Shown: one piece after another, positions 43,783 to 54,291 of the stretch | Position numbering within the stretch: position 1 is the first letter of the stretch | Layout of the letters: every line of letters starts with the position of its first letter | Source: Palsa-883 sp963847615 | GTDB lineage: Bacteria; Pseudomonadota; Alphaproteobacteria; Acetobacterales; Acetobacteraceae | Direction: 5' to 3' | NCBI GenBank assembly: GCA_963847615.1 | Contig: CAWKAN010000016.1 | Location: 124,001-188,000, forward strand | DNA: 64,000 nucleotides | Notes under the pieces: model-generated | Database searches by the model: none | Told to the model about the DNA's origin: nothing | Seen by the model: only the letters and a program-made list of their open reading frames with translations | Made by a program: the position numbers and the translations under genes

Positions 43783-44814
43783 TTACGCCAGGTTCGGCCA
43801 GGTGTCGGACAGAAGGTAACCGCCGGGCCACGGATCGGTCGGGTCCAGCATGTGCTGGTGGGTACCGGTGATCCAGGCCTGCCCGGCGATTGACGGGATG
43901 ATCGCCGGCCGGTCGCCCAGGCGGACCGCGGCCTCGATCCGGCAGTCGAACCGCAAATCGATGATCGAGCGGCCGATCATCGCCTCGCCCACCCGCAAAA
44001 TGCCGCGCGCGTGCAGCACCGCCAGCCGCGCCGAGCAGCCGGTGCCGCAGGGCGAGCGGTCGATCTTGCCCGGCCTGATCGCCACGGCGTTGCGGCTGAC
44101 CGCCACGCCGCCCTCGCGCGTCAACGGCGCGGCGATCTGGCAGAACGAGAGATGGCGCCAGTCCGGGTTGTCCGGATGGCGGAAGCCGAGCTGTTCGTTC
44201 GCCGCCGCGGTGATCCGCATGCCGGCCACCGCCAGGTCGCGCGCCTCGTCGGGTGTCAGCGCGAAGCCCAGGGAGGGCGCGTCGGCGATCACGAAACTGT
44301 CGCCGCCATAGGCGGTGTCCACGGTCAGCGTGCCGAGGCCGGCGACCTCCAGCGCCGCGCCCAGCCGGTCGGCGAAGGCCGGAACATTGCGGATGCGCAC
44401 CTGCTCAACCTTGCCGTCGCGGCAGGTCGCATGGGCCTCCACCAGGCCTCCCGGCGCCTCCAGCACCAGATGCGTTTCGGGCTCGGTCATCGCCAGGATG
44501 CCGGTCTCCAGCAGCACCGTCGCCACGCAGAGGGCGTTCGAGCCGGACATCGGCGGCGTGTCGGCCGGTTCCATGATGATCCAGCCCATCTGGGCGCGTG
44601 GATCGCGCGCCGGCACCAGCAGATTGACGTGGCGGAACACCCCGCCGCGCGGCTCGTTCAGCAGGAAGTCGCGCAGCGTCCCATCGCCGGCGATCCAGCG
44701 GGATTGCTGCCAGAGGGTCTCGCCGGGCGGCGGCGCGACGCCGCCCACGATGACGTCGCCCACCTCGCCCGCGGCGTGGCAGCTCACGATATGGACGATC
44801 CTGCGCGTGCGCAC
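43783..44814 (-). CDS. Proline racemase-superfamily enzyme with Ser/Cys catalytic pair
   Basis: The 343-residue protein is a proline racemase-superfamily member (HIVSCHAAGEVGDVIVGG; MGWIIMEPADTPPM; DRSPCGTGCSARLA). Its second catalytic Cys is C256, but the first, normally in MCGHG, is Ser (S90 in MSGSN). Ser/Cys members are known as dual 4-hydroxyproline 2-epimerase and trans-3-hydroxy-L-proline dehydratase enzymes, so hydroxyproline catabolism is likely rather than proline racemisation. It starts with GTG at 44814 and is 36 bases behind the small membrane protein gene, at the tail of the ntr block. Confidence 0.85.
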   Translation of the reverse strand: MRTRRIVHIVSCHAAGEVGDVIVGGVAPPPGETLWQQSRWIAGDGTLRDFLLNEPRGGVFRHVNLLVPARDPRAQMGWIIMEPADTPPMSGSNALCVATVLLETGILAMTEPETHLVLEAPGGLVEAHATCRDGKVEQVRIRNVPAFADRLGAALEVAGLGTLTVDTAYGGDSFVIADAPSLGFALTPDEARDLAVAGMRITAAANEQLGFRHPDNPDWRHLSFCQIAAPLTREGGVAVSRNAVAIRPGKIDRSPCGTGCSARLAVLHARGILRVGEAMIGRSIIDLRFDCRIEAAVRLGDRPAIIPSIAGQAWITGTHQHMLDPTDPWPGGYLLSDTWPNLA

Positions 44815-44850
44815 TTTGCGGCCTGTCGCGTCGCGAGCCCGGTGCGCGCC

Positions 44851-45468
44851 TCAGCCCTTCGGCGGCGCCGAAGGGGGCGATGCGGGCCGCGGCGGCTCCC
44901 CCGTGTCGGCCCCGGGTCTCTGGCCTCCTGACGGGCCGGTGGGGATCGCCGACGGATGCGAGCGGGCGTCGAAAATGAAGCGGGCTATGCGGGAATCGAG
45001 GCCGACGGTTTCCATGAATGCGATCCGCGCCACCGGGATCGCCATCACGTCGGCCTCGGTCCACTCATTGTCCTTGCGGCGCAGAATGGTCGGCGCGCGG
45101 GCGTCGGCATCCTGGCCCTGAGCGCGCCCGTCCTGCGCCGGAAGTTGCGCAAAGAAAACATCTCGCAGCCGGATCGTCGTCCGGGAGGCAGCGTCAAGCG
45201 TGCCAAAGAACACCTGGCCGTTCACCAGGGTGGTGCTGACCAGGTCGCCGATATCGGCGGGCACTTCGTAGCTGCTGGCAAGCCGGGTCATCTCCCAACC
45301 CTGGCCGATCTCGGCCAGGGCCAGCACCCAGACCCCGGCCGCCAGCGCCAGCAGCGGGACAATCAGCGGCCGGCCGGAGCCGGAGCGGGAGGTAGAGCTG
45401 GATTCTGAGCCGTACCAGGACCCGGAGCTCGAAGGCGGTCGCATCCGCTGCATCTGTTCGTCGCTCAT
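44851..45468 (-). CDS. Single-span membrane protein of unknown function
   Basis: I do not recognise this 205-residue protein. It has a Ser-rich cytoplasmic N-terminus (residues 12-35), one transmembrane helix (LIVPLLALAAGVWVLALAEI), a predicted periplasmic domain with LVNGQVFFGTLDAASRTTI and DVFFAQLPAQDG, and a Pro/Gly-rich tail. The GQVFFGTL...LRDVFF pattern is that of proteins carrying a small SH3-like or PRC-like fold. I chose MSDEQMQR at 45468. It sits 92 bases downstream of ntrX, where trkA and hfq are found in many relatives. Confidence 0.65.
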   Translation of the reverse strand: MSDEQMQRMRPPSSSGSWYGSESSSTSRSGSGRPLIVPLLALAAGVWVLALAEIGQGWEMTRLASSYEVPADIGDLVSTTLVNGQVFFGTLDAASRTTIRLRDVFFAQLPAQDGRAQGQDADARAPTILRRKDNEWTEADVMAIPVARIAFMETVGLDSRIARFIFDARSHPSAIPTGPSGGQRPGADTGEPPRPASPPSAPPKG

Positions 45469-45560
45469 GAGCACTCCGCGCGCCAGGGCCATATCGAGCG
45501 CGGCTGGTATACAGGACTGCCGCGGGTGCGTGGAGCGGCGGGCCAGTCCTGGCCTCGCCG

Positions 45561-46958
45561 CTACCCCACCACCTTCTCGTCCGAATGCACTCCAAGCTGC
45601 TTCAGCTTGCGATGCAACGCGCTGCGCTCCATGCCGACGAACAGCGCGGTGCGGCTGATATTGCCGCCGAAGCGCAACAGTTGCGCCTGCAGGTACTGCG
45701 TCTCGAACAGGTCGCGGGCCTCGCGCAGCGGCAACGACATGATGTCGGCGGCGGGATCGATCGCCAGCACCGAGGGGGCGCGGTTGCCGATCTCGGGCGG
45801 CAGCATGTCCGGGCGGATCGCATCAGCCGGCCCGCCCGGTGCCATGATCAGCAGCCAGTCCATCAGGTTGCGCAACTGGCGCACATTGCCCGGCCAGTCA
45901 TAGGCCTGCAGCGTGGTGATCGCGTCGGCCGACAACTCGCGCGCCGGCATGCCGGAGGCCTCGGCCGAACGGACGAGAAACAGCCGGGCGAGTTCGGGCA
46001 CGTCCTCGCGGCGGTCCTTCAGCGCGGGCACCCTCAGCGGCACCACGGCCAGGCGGTAGTACAGGTCCTCGCGAAAGCGTCCCGCGGCGATTTCGGCCTG
46101 CAGGTCCCGGTTGGTGGTCGCCAGCACCCGCACCTCGACCTTCACCCGGGCCGAGCCGCCGAGCCGCTCGAATGCCTGGTCCTGCAGCACCCGCACGATC
46201 TTGCCCTGGGTCTCCAGCGGCATGTCGGAGACCTCGTCGAGCAGCAGCGTGCCGCCATGGGCGCGCTCCAGCACGCCGGCGCGGCGCGGCGCGGCCAGCG
46301 GGTCGAGACCGGCCTCGATGCCGAACAGCTCCTCCTCGAACCGGGCGGGGGCGAGGGTGGCGCAGTTCAGCGCCACGAACGGCCCGTCGGCGCGGCGCGA
46401 GTTGGCGTGGACCATGCGGGCCACGACCTCCTTGCCCGACCCGGCGGGCCCCGCGATCAGCACGCGCGAGCCGGTGGGCGCCACGCGCTGCACGGCGCCG
46501 CGCAGCACGGCGATGGCCGGGCTGGCGCCGGTCAGGTTGGTCTCCGGCCCGGCGCGCAGACGCAACTCGGCATTCTCGCGGGCCAGCTCGGCCGCTTCCA
46601 ACGCGCGGCGCACCACCAGCAGCAGGCGGTCCGACTGGAACGGCTTTTCGATGAAGTCGTAGGCGCCGTGCTGGATCGCGGTGACGGCGGTCTCGATCGT
46701 GCCGTGGCCGGAGATCATCACCACCGGCACGTGCGGCTCCTCGCCGTGCAGCGTCTGCAGGATGCCGATGCCGTCGGTGCGCGAGCCTTGCAGCCAGACG
46801 TCCAGGATCACCAACGACGGCCGGCGCACGCGGAAGGCGGCGACGGCGGCGTCGGCATCGCCGGCGGACCGCGTCTCGTAGCCTTCGTCGCGCAGGATGC
46901 CGTCGATCAGCAGGCAGATATCGGGCTCGTCGTCGACAATCAGGATCTCATGCGACAT
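45561..46958 (-). CDS. ntrX: Response regulator NtrX without GAFTGA motif
   Basis: The 465-residue regulator pairs with NtrY. It has a receiver domain (ILIVDDEPD, phospho-acceptor D53 in ILDVWLQG, EKPFQ), an AAA+ domain with Walker A GPAGSGKE and Walker B GGTLLLDEV, and a Fis-type HTH (NISRTALFVGMERSALHRKL). The sigma-54 contact loop GAFTGA is absent; the site reads LFGIEAGLDPLAAPRRAG. Direct activation of sigma-54 promoters is thus doubtful, and action at sigma-70 promoters is more likely. The start overlaps the end of ntrY by 11 bases, indicating coupling. Confidence 0.93.
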   Translation of the reverse strand: MSHEILIVDDEPDICLLIDGILRDEGYETRSAGDADAAVAAFRVRRPSLVILDVWLQGSRTDGIGILQTLHGEEPHVPVVMISGHGTIETAVTAIQHGAYDFIEKPFQSDRLLLVVRRALEAAELARENAELRLRAGPETNLTGASPAIAVLRGAVQRVAPTGSRVLIAGPAGSGKEVVARMVHANSRRADGPFVALNCATLAPARFEEELFGIEAGLDPLAAPRRAGVLERAHGGTLLLDEVSDMPLETQGKIVRVLQDQAFERLGGSARVKVEVRVLATTNRDLQAEIAAGRFREDLYYRLAVVPLRVPALKDRREDVPELARLFLVRSAEASGMPARELSADAITTLQAYDWPGNVRQLRNLMDWLLIMAPGGPADAIRPDMLPPEIGNRAPSVLAIDPAADIMSLPLREARDLFETQYLQAQLLRFGGNISRTALFVGMERSALHRKLKQLGVHSDEKVVG

Positions 46959-49326
46959 CCGGCACCCTTTCGGCAGAGGCGGGCCCGGCAACGGCGTGCC
47001 CACTGGCATCCTGGTCGCCCGGCGCGCTCGCCTCGGGCGGACCGCTCAGCGGCAGCACCAATGTCGCGATCGCGCCGGGACTGGCGGAGCCCCCCTCCGG
47101 GTGCCCATCCGGGCGCCCATCGGGCCGATCCTCCAGCAGCACCCGCCCACCATGGTCTTCCATGATCTTCTTGACGATCGCCAGCCCAAGTCCGGTGCCT
47201 TTCGGCTTGTGGGTGATATAGGGCTCGGTCAGCCGAGCACGATCGTCCGCCGGCAGGCCGACGCCATTGTCGGCGACGCTGATCAGCACCTCGGTGCCGA
47301 CCTGGCGCACCGCCAGGGTGATGGCGCCGCCATCCTGCCCCTCCGGGCGCATCGCGATGGCATCGGCGGCGTTCTGCAGCAGGTTGGTCAGCGCCTGGCG
47401 GATCAGGCGTCGATCGCAGCGCGCGATCGGGCCCCGCTCGGGGATGTCGGTGGTCCAGGCGATCTTCGGGCGGGCGGTCTTTTGCAGCACCAGCGCCTCG
47501 CGGGCGATGCGCCCGACGTCCTCGCGGCTGATCTGCGGCTGCGGCATGCGCGCGAAGGCGGAGAATTCGTCGACCATGCGCCCGATATCGCCGACATGGC
47601 GGATGATGGTGTCGGCGCATTGCGCGAAGGTCTCCGGATCCGAGGTGATCTCGCGCGCGAAGCGGCGCTTCAGGCGTTCGGCGGAGAGCTGGATCGGCGT
47701 CAGCGGGTTCTTGATCTCGTGCGCGATGCGCCGCGCCACGTCGGCCCAGGCGGCCTTGCGCTGGGCCGATTGCAGCTCGGTGATGTCGTCGAAGGTCACC
47801 ACGAACCCGTCGGTTCGCCCGCCGCCGCGCTCGATGCCGATGCGCACCAACAGGGTGCGGCGGCGATTGGGCGGGCCGACCACGATCTCGCCGATCGCTG
47901 CCCGCTCGGGCTGGGTCGAGGCCTGGCGCAGCAGCGGCGTGAACTCGGGGGCCACCGCAGCAAGTTCCTGGCCCAGCCGGGCGATCAGATCCATCCCCAG
48001 CAGCTCGTCGGCGGCGCGATTGGGCAGCTCGATGCGCCCGCTGGCGTCGAGGCCGATGACACCGGCGGACACGCCGGCGAGCACCGTCTCGGTGAAGCGG
48101 CGGCGTTCGTCGATCTGGCTGTAGGCGTCCATCAACTCGGCGCGCTGCGCGGCGAGCTGGCCGGTCATGCGGTTGAACGCGCGCGACAAGCCGGCAACCT
48201 CGTCCTGGGTTGGCGATTCGGGCACCCGCACCCCCTGCTCGCCGCCGCGCACGCGCTCGGCGGCGTTGATCAGCCGGCCGATCGGTCGGGCGATCTGGTT
48301 GGCGATGACCAGGCCGATCAGCACCGCCGCGGACAGCACCAGCAGCGCCACCAGGGCGAAGATCCAGGCAAAGGCGATCTGCAGCCACGACCGGTTCTCG
48401 TCCAGCCGGTGGTATTCGGCGACCGCCTGCCCGGTGCGGTCCATGTAGGTGAGGATCTGCGGATCGACCGGGCGGCCGATCATCAGCACCAGGGGCGGCT
48501 GCGAATTGAGCTCGATCAGCGCGCGCACGCGGGTGGCGTCGCCGGTGTTGAGCACCACCACGTCGCCGGTGCGCGCCTGCTCCATCGCCCAGGCCGGCGG
48601 CGGTTCCACGCCGAGCCCGGCGAACAGGCCCGCCGAGGCCATCACCTGACCGGAGCTGGCATCGTAGATCACCGCCTCGGTCAGGCCGCGCAACGCGGTC
48701 TGCGCACCGAGGATCTGCACGAAGGCGCGCGGATCGGCGGGCATCATCTGGCCGGCCCGCGTGAGGTCGTTGGCCATCTCGAGCGCGACGGAACGGATGT
48801 TGTTGCGATGTTCATCGAGATAGCCGCGCGCCACCTGCAGCGACTCGTTCAGCGCCGTGCGGACCGGGTCGTTGAACCAGGACTGGATGCCGAAATGGAA
48901 GAAGGCGACGGCGAAGCAGGCGACGACGATGGTCGGCGCGACGGCGATGCCGCTGAACAACATCACCAGGCGCACATGCAGCCGCGAGCCGGCGGAGCCG
49001 CTGCGGCGTTCGACCCAGACCAGGGTCAGCCGGCCCGCCAGCGCCGCACCGAGCAGCAGCAGCGAGATCAGATTGGCGAGCACCAGCCCGACACCGAGGC
49101 CCGGGCGCACGTTGCCGGGCGAGCCGGCCAGCAGCACGAAGGTGGCGATGCCGACCCCGAGTGCCAGCGCCGCCAGCACCGTCGTTGCCGCCTTGCCGAG
49201 CAGCAGGTTGACCAGCCGCCCCAGCCGCGACCGCGCCGCCGCCCCGACCGTCGGGGCGGCGCCGGCTTCGGCCGGCACCGCCGGCGGCGCCGGGGTCAGC
49301 AGGTCACGCGGCGGCTGGACGTTCAT
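46948..49326 (-). CDS. ntrY: Sensor histidine kinase NtrY
   Basis: The 792-residue membrane kinase has several N-terminal transmembrane helices (TTVLAALALGVGIATFVLLA and following), a periplasmic loop of about 150 residues, a HAMP domain after IAFAWIFALVALLVLSAAV, a PAS domain (GVSAGVIGLDASGRIELPN), the His box RIAHEIKNPLTPIQL and an ATPase domain (NLLQNAADAI, DNGVGLPADD, GTGLGLAIVKKIMEDHGG). NtrYX senses nitrogen or redox state. It starts at 49326, 124 bases after ntrC; that gap holds a small CTCCCCTGAGG-type hairpin that might reduce read-through from ntrBC. Confidence 0.94.
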   Translation of the reverse strand: MNVQPPRDLLTPAPPAVPAEAGAAPTVGAAARSRLGRLVNLLLGKAATTVLAALALGVGIATFVLLAGSPGNVRPGLGVGLVLANLISLLLLGAALAGRLTLVWVERRSGSAGSRLHVRLVMLFSGIAVAPTIVVACFAVAFFHFGIQSWFNDPVRTALNESLQVARGYLDEHRNNIRSVALEMANDLTRAGQMMPADPRAFVQILGAQTALRGLTEAVIYDASSGQVMASAGLFAGLGVEPPPAWAMEQARTGDVVVLNTGDATRVRALIELNSQPPLVLMIGRPVDPQILTYMDRTGQAVAEYHRLDENRSWLQIAFAWIFALVALLVLSAAVLIGLVIANQIARPIGRLINAAERVRGGEQGVRVPESPTQDEVAGLSRAFNRMTGQLAAQRAELMDAYSQIDERRRFTETVLAGVSAGVIGLDASGRIELPNRAADELLGMDLIARLGQELAAVAPEFTPLLRQASTQPERAAIGEIVVGPPNRRRTLLVRIGIERGGGRTDGFVVTFDDITELQSAQRKAAWADVARRIAHEIKNPLTPIQLSAERLKRRFAREITSDPETFAQCADTIIRHVGDIGRMVDEFSAFARMPQPQISREDVGRIAREALVLQKTARPKIAWTTDIPERGPIARCDRRLIRQALTNLLQNAADAIAMRPEGQDGGAITLAVRQVGTEVLISVADNGVGLPADDRARLTEPYITHKPKGTGLGLAIVKKIMEDHGGRVLLEDRPDGRPDGHPEGGSASPGAIATLVLPLSGPPEASAPGDQDASGHAVAGPASAERVPDVA

Positions 49327-49450
49327 TCGCGATGCTCATTTCGGCCGGAGCATTCCGTTCTTGCCTCTCCCCTGAGGACTTGGTCCGCTGCCCGGCCCAG
49401 ACCCTCAAGGGGAGGCGGCGAGTCTGCCCCGGCCATGACGGGACGAGCAA

Positions 49451-50896
<1,446 letters not shown>

Positions 50897-50994
50897 TGCG
50901 GCTCCTTGGGCGGGTCCATCGCCGTTGATTTCGGCGCCTGATTGTATGGCCACATCAGGCCAGGGGGCACATCAGGTTCATCGGGCGTGGCGGA

Positions 50995-52137
50995 TCAGCA
51001 GGCAGTCTCCGCGTCCCGCTCGCTCAGCATCGGCAGGTGCAGACGGAATTCGGTGCGTCCGGGGCGGCTGTCCACCTCGATCAAGCCACCGTGATCCCCC
51101 ATGATCTTGGCAACCAGCGCCAGGCCAAGCCCGCTGCCGGCGGCCTTGCCGCTGACGAAGGGCTCGAACAAATGCGGGCGGATGTCCTCCGGGATGCCCG
51201 GCCCGTTGTCGCGCACCGCGACGGTCAGCGGCAGTTCGACCCGCTCGGTGGAGCCCGGTACCGCCAGGCGCATGCCGTGCTGATAGGCGGTCGACAGCAC
51301 GATCTCCGGGTTGGGCTGGGTGGCGTCGGTGGCGGCCTCGGCGGCGTTCTTCACCAGGTTCAGCACCACCTGCACGAGCTGGTCGCGGTTGCCCCAGACC
51401 GGCGGCAGGGAGGGGTCGTAGACCTCATGGAAGCGGATATGCGCGGCGAAGCCGGTTTGCGCCAGCTTGCGCACATGCTCCAGCACGCGATGGATGTTCA
51501 CGGCGCTGCGCGCGATCGGCTTCTCGCCGAAGATCTCCATGCGGTCGACCAGGCCGCGGATGCGGTCGGCCTCGTCGCGGATCAGCACCGCCAGCTCGCG
51601 GTCCTCGTCGCCGACGCTGGTCTCCAGCAATTGGGCGGCGCCGCGGATGCCCGACAGCGGGTTCTTCACCTCGTGCGCCAGGATCGCGGCCATGCCGCTG
51701 ACCGAGCGCGCGGCGCCGCGGAACGCCAATTGGCGATCGAGCGCGCGCGCGGCCGAGGCGTCCTGCAACACCAGCAGCACGGCGCCTGGCTCCTCGGGCA
51801 GTGGCGAGCCCTGCACCGTGATGTCCTGCTTGTGCAGCCGCGGACTGTCCAGCGTCAGCTCGTGATCGGACACGGTGACTTCGCCGTGCCGCACCTGATC
51901 GATGAGCAAATACAACGGATTGTCCGCCGGCACGAGGTCGGTCAGGCCGAGCGAGGCGAGTTGGGCGGCGGACACGCCGAGAAACTGTTCGGCCGCGTGG
52001 TTGACGTAGCGGAAGCGGTTCTCCGGATCGAGCAGCACCACCGGAACCGACAGCGCGCCAAGGATCAGGCCGGCGTCCGGCAGGCGCTGACGCTCCGTCG
52101 CGCGGGCGATGACGGCGCGGGCGACCGGGTTGATCAC
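50995..52137 (-). CDS. ntrB: Nitrogen sensor kinase/phosphatase NtrB
   Basis: The 380-residue soluble kinase has a PAS domain (VPVVLLDPENRFRYVNHAAE), the H-box AILAHEVKNPLSGIRG with H155, and an ATPase domain (NLVKNAAEAA, DNGPGIPEDI, GSGLGLALVAKIMGDHGG). With PII protein it controls NtrC phosphorylation. The start is a GTG at 52137 that overlaps the dusB TGA in a GTGA arrangement, so translation is coupled to dusB. The dusB-ntrBC order is standard in Alphaproteobacteria. Confidence 0.95.
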   Translation of the reverse strand: MINPVARAVIARATERQRLPDAGLILGALSVPVVLLDPENRFRYVNHAAEQFLGVSAAQLASLGLTDLVPADNPLYLLIDQVRHGEVTVSDHELTLDSPRLHKQDITVQGSPLPEEPGAVLLVLQDASAARALDRQLAFRGAARSVSGMAAILAHEVKNPLSGIRGAAQLLETSVGDEDRELAVLIRDEADRIRGLVDRMEIFGEKPIARSAVNIHRVLEHVRKLAQTGFAAHIRFHEVYDPSLPPVWGNRDQLVQVVLNLVKNAAEAATDATQPNPEIVLSTAYQHGMRLAVPGSTERVELPLTVAVRDNGPGIPEDIRPHLFEPFVSGKAAGSGLGLALVAKIMGDHGGLIEVDSRPGRTEFRLHLPMLSERDAETAC

Positions 52138-53189
52138 GCGGCCTCGGCTTCGTGTTCGGCGCGGGTCGGCTCGACCCCGGGCAGCCTGCGCACCGCGCCG
52201 CGGGCGATGTGGCGGTCGTAGAAGGCGCCGATCACCTCGATGACCGCTGCCGCCGAGGCCAGCCGCATCACCGTGGCGCGGAACTCGGCCGAGCCGGGCA
52301 GGCCGCGCGAATACCAGCCGATATGCTTGCGCGCGAGCCGCAGCCCGGCATCGTGCCCGAAATGGCCCAGCATCAACTGGTAATGTTCCAACAGGATGGA
52401 TGTCTGCCGCGACAGCGGCGGCTCCGGCAGGCGCCGACCGGTGCGCAGAAAATGCGCCACCTGGGCCGGAAACCACGGCCGCCCGTAGCAGCCGCGGCCG
52501 ATCATCACGCCATCGGCGCCGGAGCGGCGCAGCGCCTCGGCCGCGTCGTCCTCGGTCAGGATGTCGCCGTTGACGATCACCGGAATGCGCACCGCCTGCT
52601 TCACCTGGGCGATGAAGTCCCAGTCGGCGCTGCCAGTGTAGAATTGCTGGCGGGTGCGGCCATGCACCGTGACCATGCGGATGCCGGCCTGCTCGGCGAC
52701 GCGCGCCAGGCGCGGCGCGTTCAGACTGGCGTGGTCCCAGCCCATGCGCATCTTCAGCGTCACCGGCACCGGCACGGCACGCACCGTCGCCTCCAGGATC
52801 CGCGTGGCCGCCGCCTCGTCGCGCATCAGCGCCGAGCCCGCCTGCTGGCCCATCGCCACCTTCTTCACCGGACAGCCGAAATTGATGTCGATCAGGTCGG
52901 CGCCGCAATCGACCGCCAGCCGCGCCGCCTCGGCCATCGCCGCCGGATCGCAGCCGGCCAATTGCAGGGCGGAAACGCCGCCGCACCCGTCCACCTCGGC
53001 CATGCGCAGCGTGTTGCGGTTCTCGCGGATCATCGCCCAGGAGGCGATCATCTCGGACACCACCATCCCGGCGCCAAGCTGCTTGGCGAGGCGGCGGAAC
53101 GGCAGGTCGGTCACGCCCGACATCGGCGCCAGAATCACCGGCGTCGCGATGCGAACTCCGCCGCCGAGATCAATCGGCGGCAATGGCAT
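52134..53189 (-). CDS. dusB: tRNA-dihydrouridine synthase DusB (NifR3 family)
   Basis: The 351-residue flavoenzyme reduces uridines in tRNA. It shows PVILAPMSGVTDLPFRRL, INFGCPVKKV with the catalytic C106, VTLKMRMGWD, TVHGRTRQQFYTG and ADGVMIGRGCYGRPW. The start is uncertain: ATGs at 53249, 53210 and 53189 are in frame and none has a good ribosome-binding site. I chose 53189 (MPLPPIDLGGG) because the family N-terminus begins there. It leads the ntr operon and diverges from ispD across a gap filled with a decayed palindromic element. Confidence 0.93.
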   Translation of the reverse strand: MPLPPIDLGGGVRIATPVILAPMSGVTDLPFRRLAKQLGAGMVVSEMIASWAMIRENRNTLRMAEVDGCGGVSALQLAGCDPAAMAEAARLAVDCGADLIDINFGCPVKKVAMGQQAGSALMRDEAAATRILEATVRAVPVPVTLKMRMGWDHASLNAPRLARVAEQAGIRMVTVHGRTRQQFYTGSADWDFIAQVKQAVRIPVIVNGDILTEDDAAEALRRSGADGVMIGRGCYGRPWFPAQVAHFLRTGRRLPEPPLSRQTSILLEHYQLMLGHFGHDAGLRLARKHIGWYSRGLPGSAEFRATVMRLASAAAVIEVIGAFYDRHIARGAVRRLPGVEPTRAEHEAEAA

Positions 53190-53310
53190 TGCCGGGGCAT
53201 TGCAATACATCTTGGCAGAGTCCGTGGCCGCGGAACGACACTTGCTCATGATTTGGGCAAGTTACCGACACACTCCAGTGAGTGCAATGCGGTTTTCAGG
53301 CCGTAGGCCA

Positions 53311-53575
53311 GTTGCCTGCGCTGGGAAGGTCCGGGTTTCAGCCCAGACCCACCAAAGGGGCACGGCCGCCTGGAACCCCGCCAACGGCGAGCCCTTGGAA
53401 CCCTTCACTCGGAGTCGGTGATGGGGAGGGCTCGTGCGACGAAGCTGCCGTCCGGTGCGCCGGGCAACACCTTCGCGCCCCCTCTCCATCACCAACTCCC
53501 AGTCATGGAGTCCAGAGGCTCCGTCTCTGGGGGGAGCCAGGGGGCGAAGCTCCGACCTTGGCCGCGCGCGGGCAA
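53311..53575. repeat. Large multi-hairpin palindromic element, copy B (degenerate)
   Basis: This stretch keeps the layout of copies A and C: left motifs GGAACCCCGCC and AGCCCTTGGAACCCTTCACT, and right motifs CAGTCATGGAGTCCAGAGGC and CAGGGGGCGAAGCTCCGACC. Many stem pairs are broken. The central stem is shortened (GATGGGGAGGG facing CCCTCTCCATC). It occupies most of the divergent dusB-ispD intergenic region, where both operon promoters must lie. Confidence 0.8.
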
Positions 53576-53610
53576 TTGCTCTGCAAGGGCTGGGCGTGGC
53601 AAGGGGGCGC

Positions 53611-54291
53611 ATGACCATTGCTGCCATTCTGGTCGCCGCCGGCTCCGGCAGCCGTTTCGGCGCCGAGACGCCGAAGCAGTTTCTGCGGCTTGCCGGGCGC
53701 CCGGTGATTCGCCATGCGGCCGAGTTGCTGGCGCGTCAGGTGGATCTGCTGCAGCCGGTCGGCGAGGCGGCGCCGATCGAGGCGGCGTTGGAGGGGTTGG
53801 CATTCCTGCCGGTGGTCGCCGGGGGAGCCACGCGGCAGGCCAGCGTGCTGGCCGGGCTGGAGGCGTTGGCCCCGCATGCGCCGGACATCGTGCTGGTGCA
53901 CGACGCTGCCCGGCCGCTGATTCCGGCGGGCACCATCCCCGCCCTGCTGGCGGCCCTGACGCAGGCGCCCGGGGCCATTCCGGCCTTGCCGGTGGCTGAC
54001 ACGCTGAAGCGCGCCGCCGACGGCCGGATCCTCGAGACGGTGCCGCGGGCCGGGCTGTTCCGCGCCCAGACGCCGCAGGCGTTCCGCTTTGCCGCCCTGC
54101 TGGCGGCGCACCGGGCGCCGGCGACCGATGCCGCGACCGACGATGCCTCGCTGCTGGAAGCGGCCGGCCAGACCGTGCTGCTGGTCCCGGGCGCCGAGGC
54201 CAACATCAAGCTGACCTATCCCGAGGACCTGCAGCGGCTGGAGCGCGCGATGGGTCGGATCTTTGGTGCCGCGGACCGGCACCGGCTTTGA
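53611..54291 (+). CDS. ispD: 2-C-methyl-D-erythritol 4-phosphate cytidylyltransferase
   Basis: The 226-residue IspD makes CDP-ME from MEP and CTP in the non-mevalonate isoprenoid pathway. It has AAILVAAGSGSRFG and PKQFLRLAGRPV (CTP-binding), GGATRQASVLAGLEAL, VLVHDAARPLIP and the late TDDASLLEAAG and IKLTYPEDL. AAGGGGGCGC precedes the ATG at 53611. Its end overlaps the ispF start by 26-29 bases, so the two stay separate but tightly coupled, whereas many Alphaproteobacteria fuse them. Confidence 0.95.
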   Translation: MTIAAILVAAGSGSRFGAETPKQFLRLAGRPVIRHAAELLARQVDLLQPVGEAAPIEAALEGLAFLPVVAGGATRQASVLAGLEALAPHAPDIVLVHDAARPLIPAGTIPALLAALTQAPGAIPALPVADTLKRAADGRILETVPRAGLFRAQTPQAFRFAALLAAHRAPATDAATDDASLLEAAGQTVLLVPGAEANIKLTYPEDLQRLERAMGRIFGAADRHRL

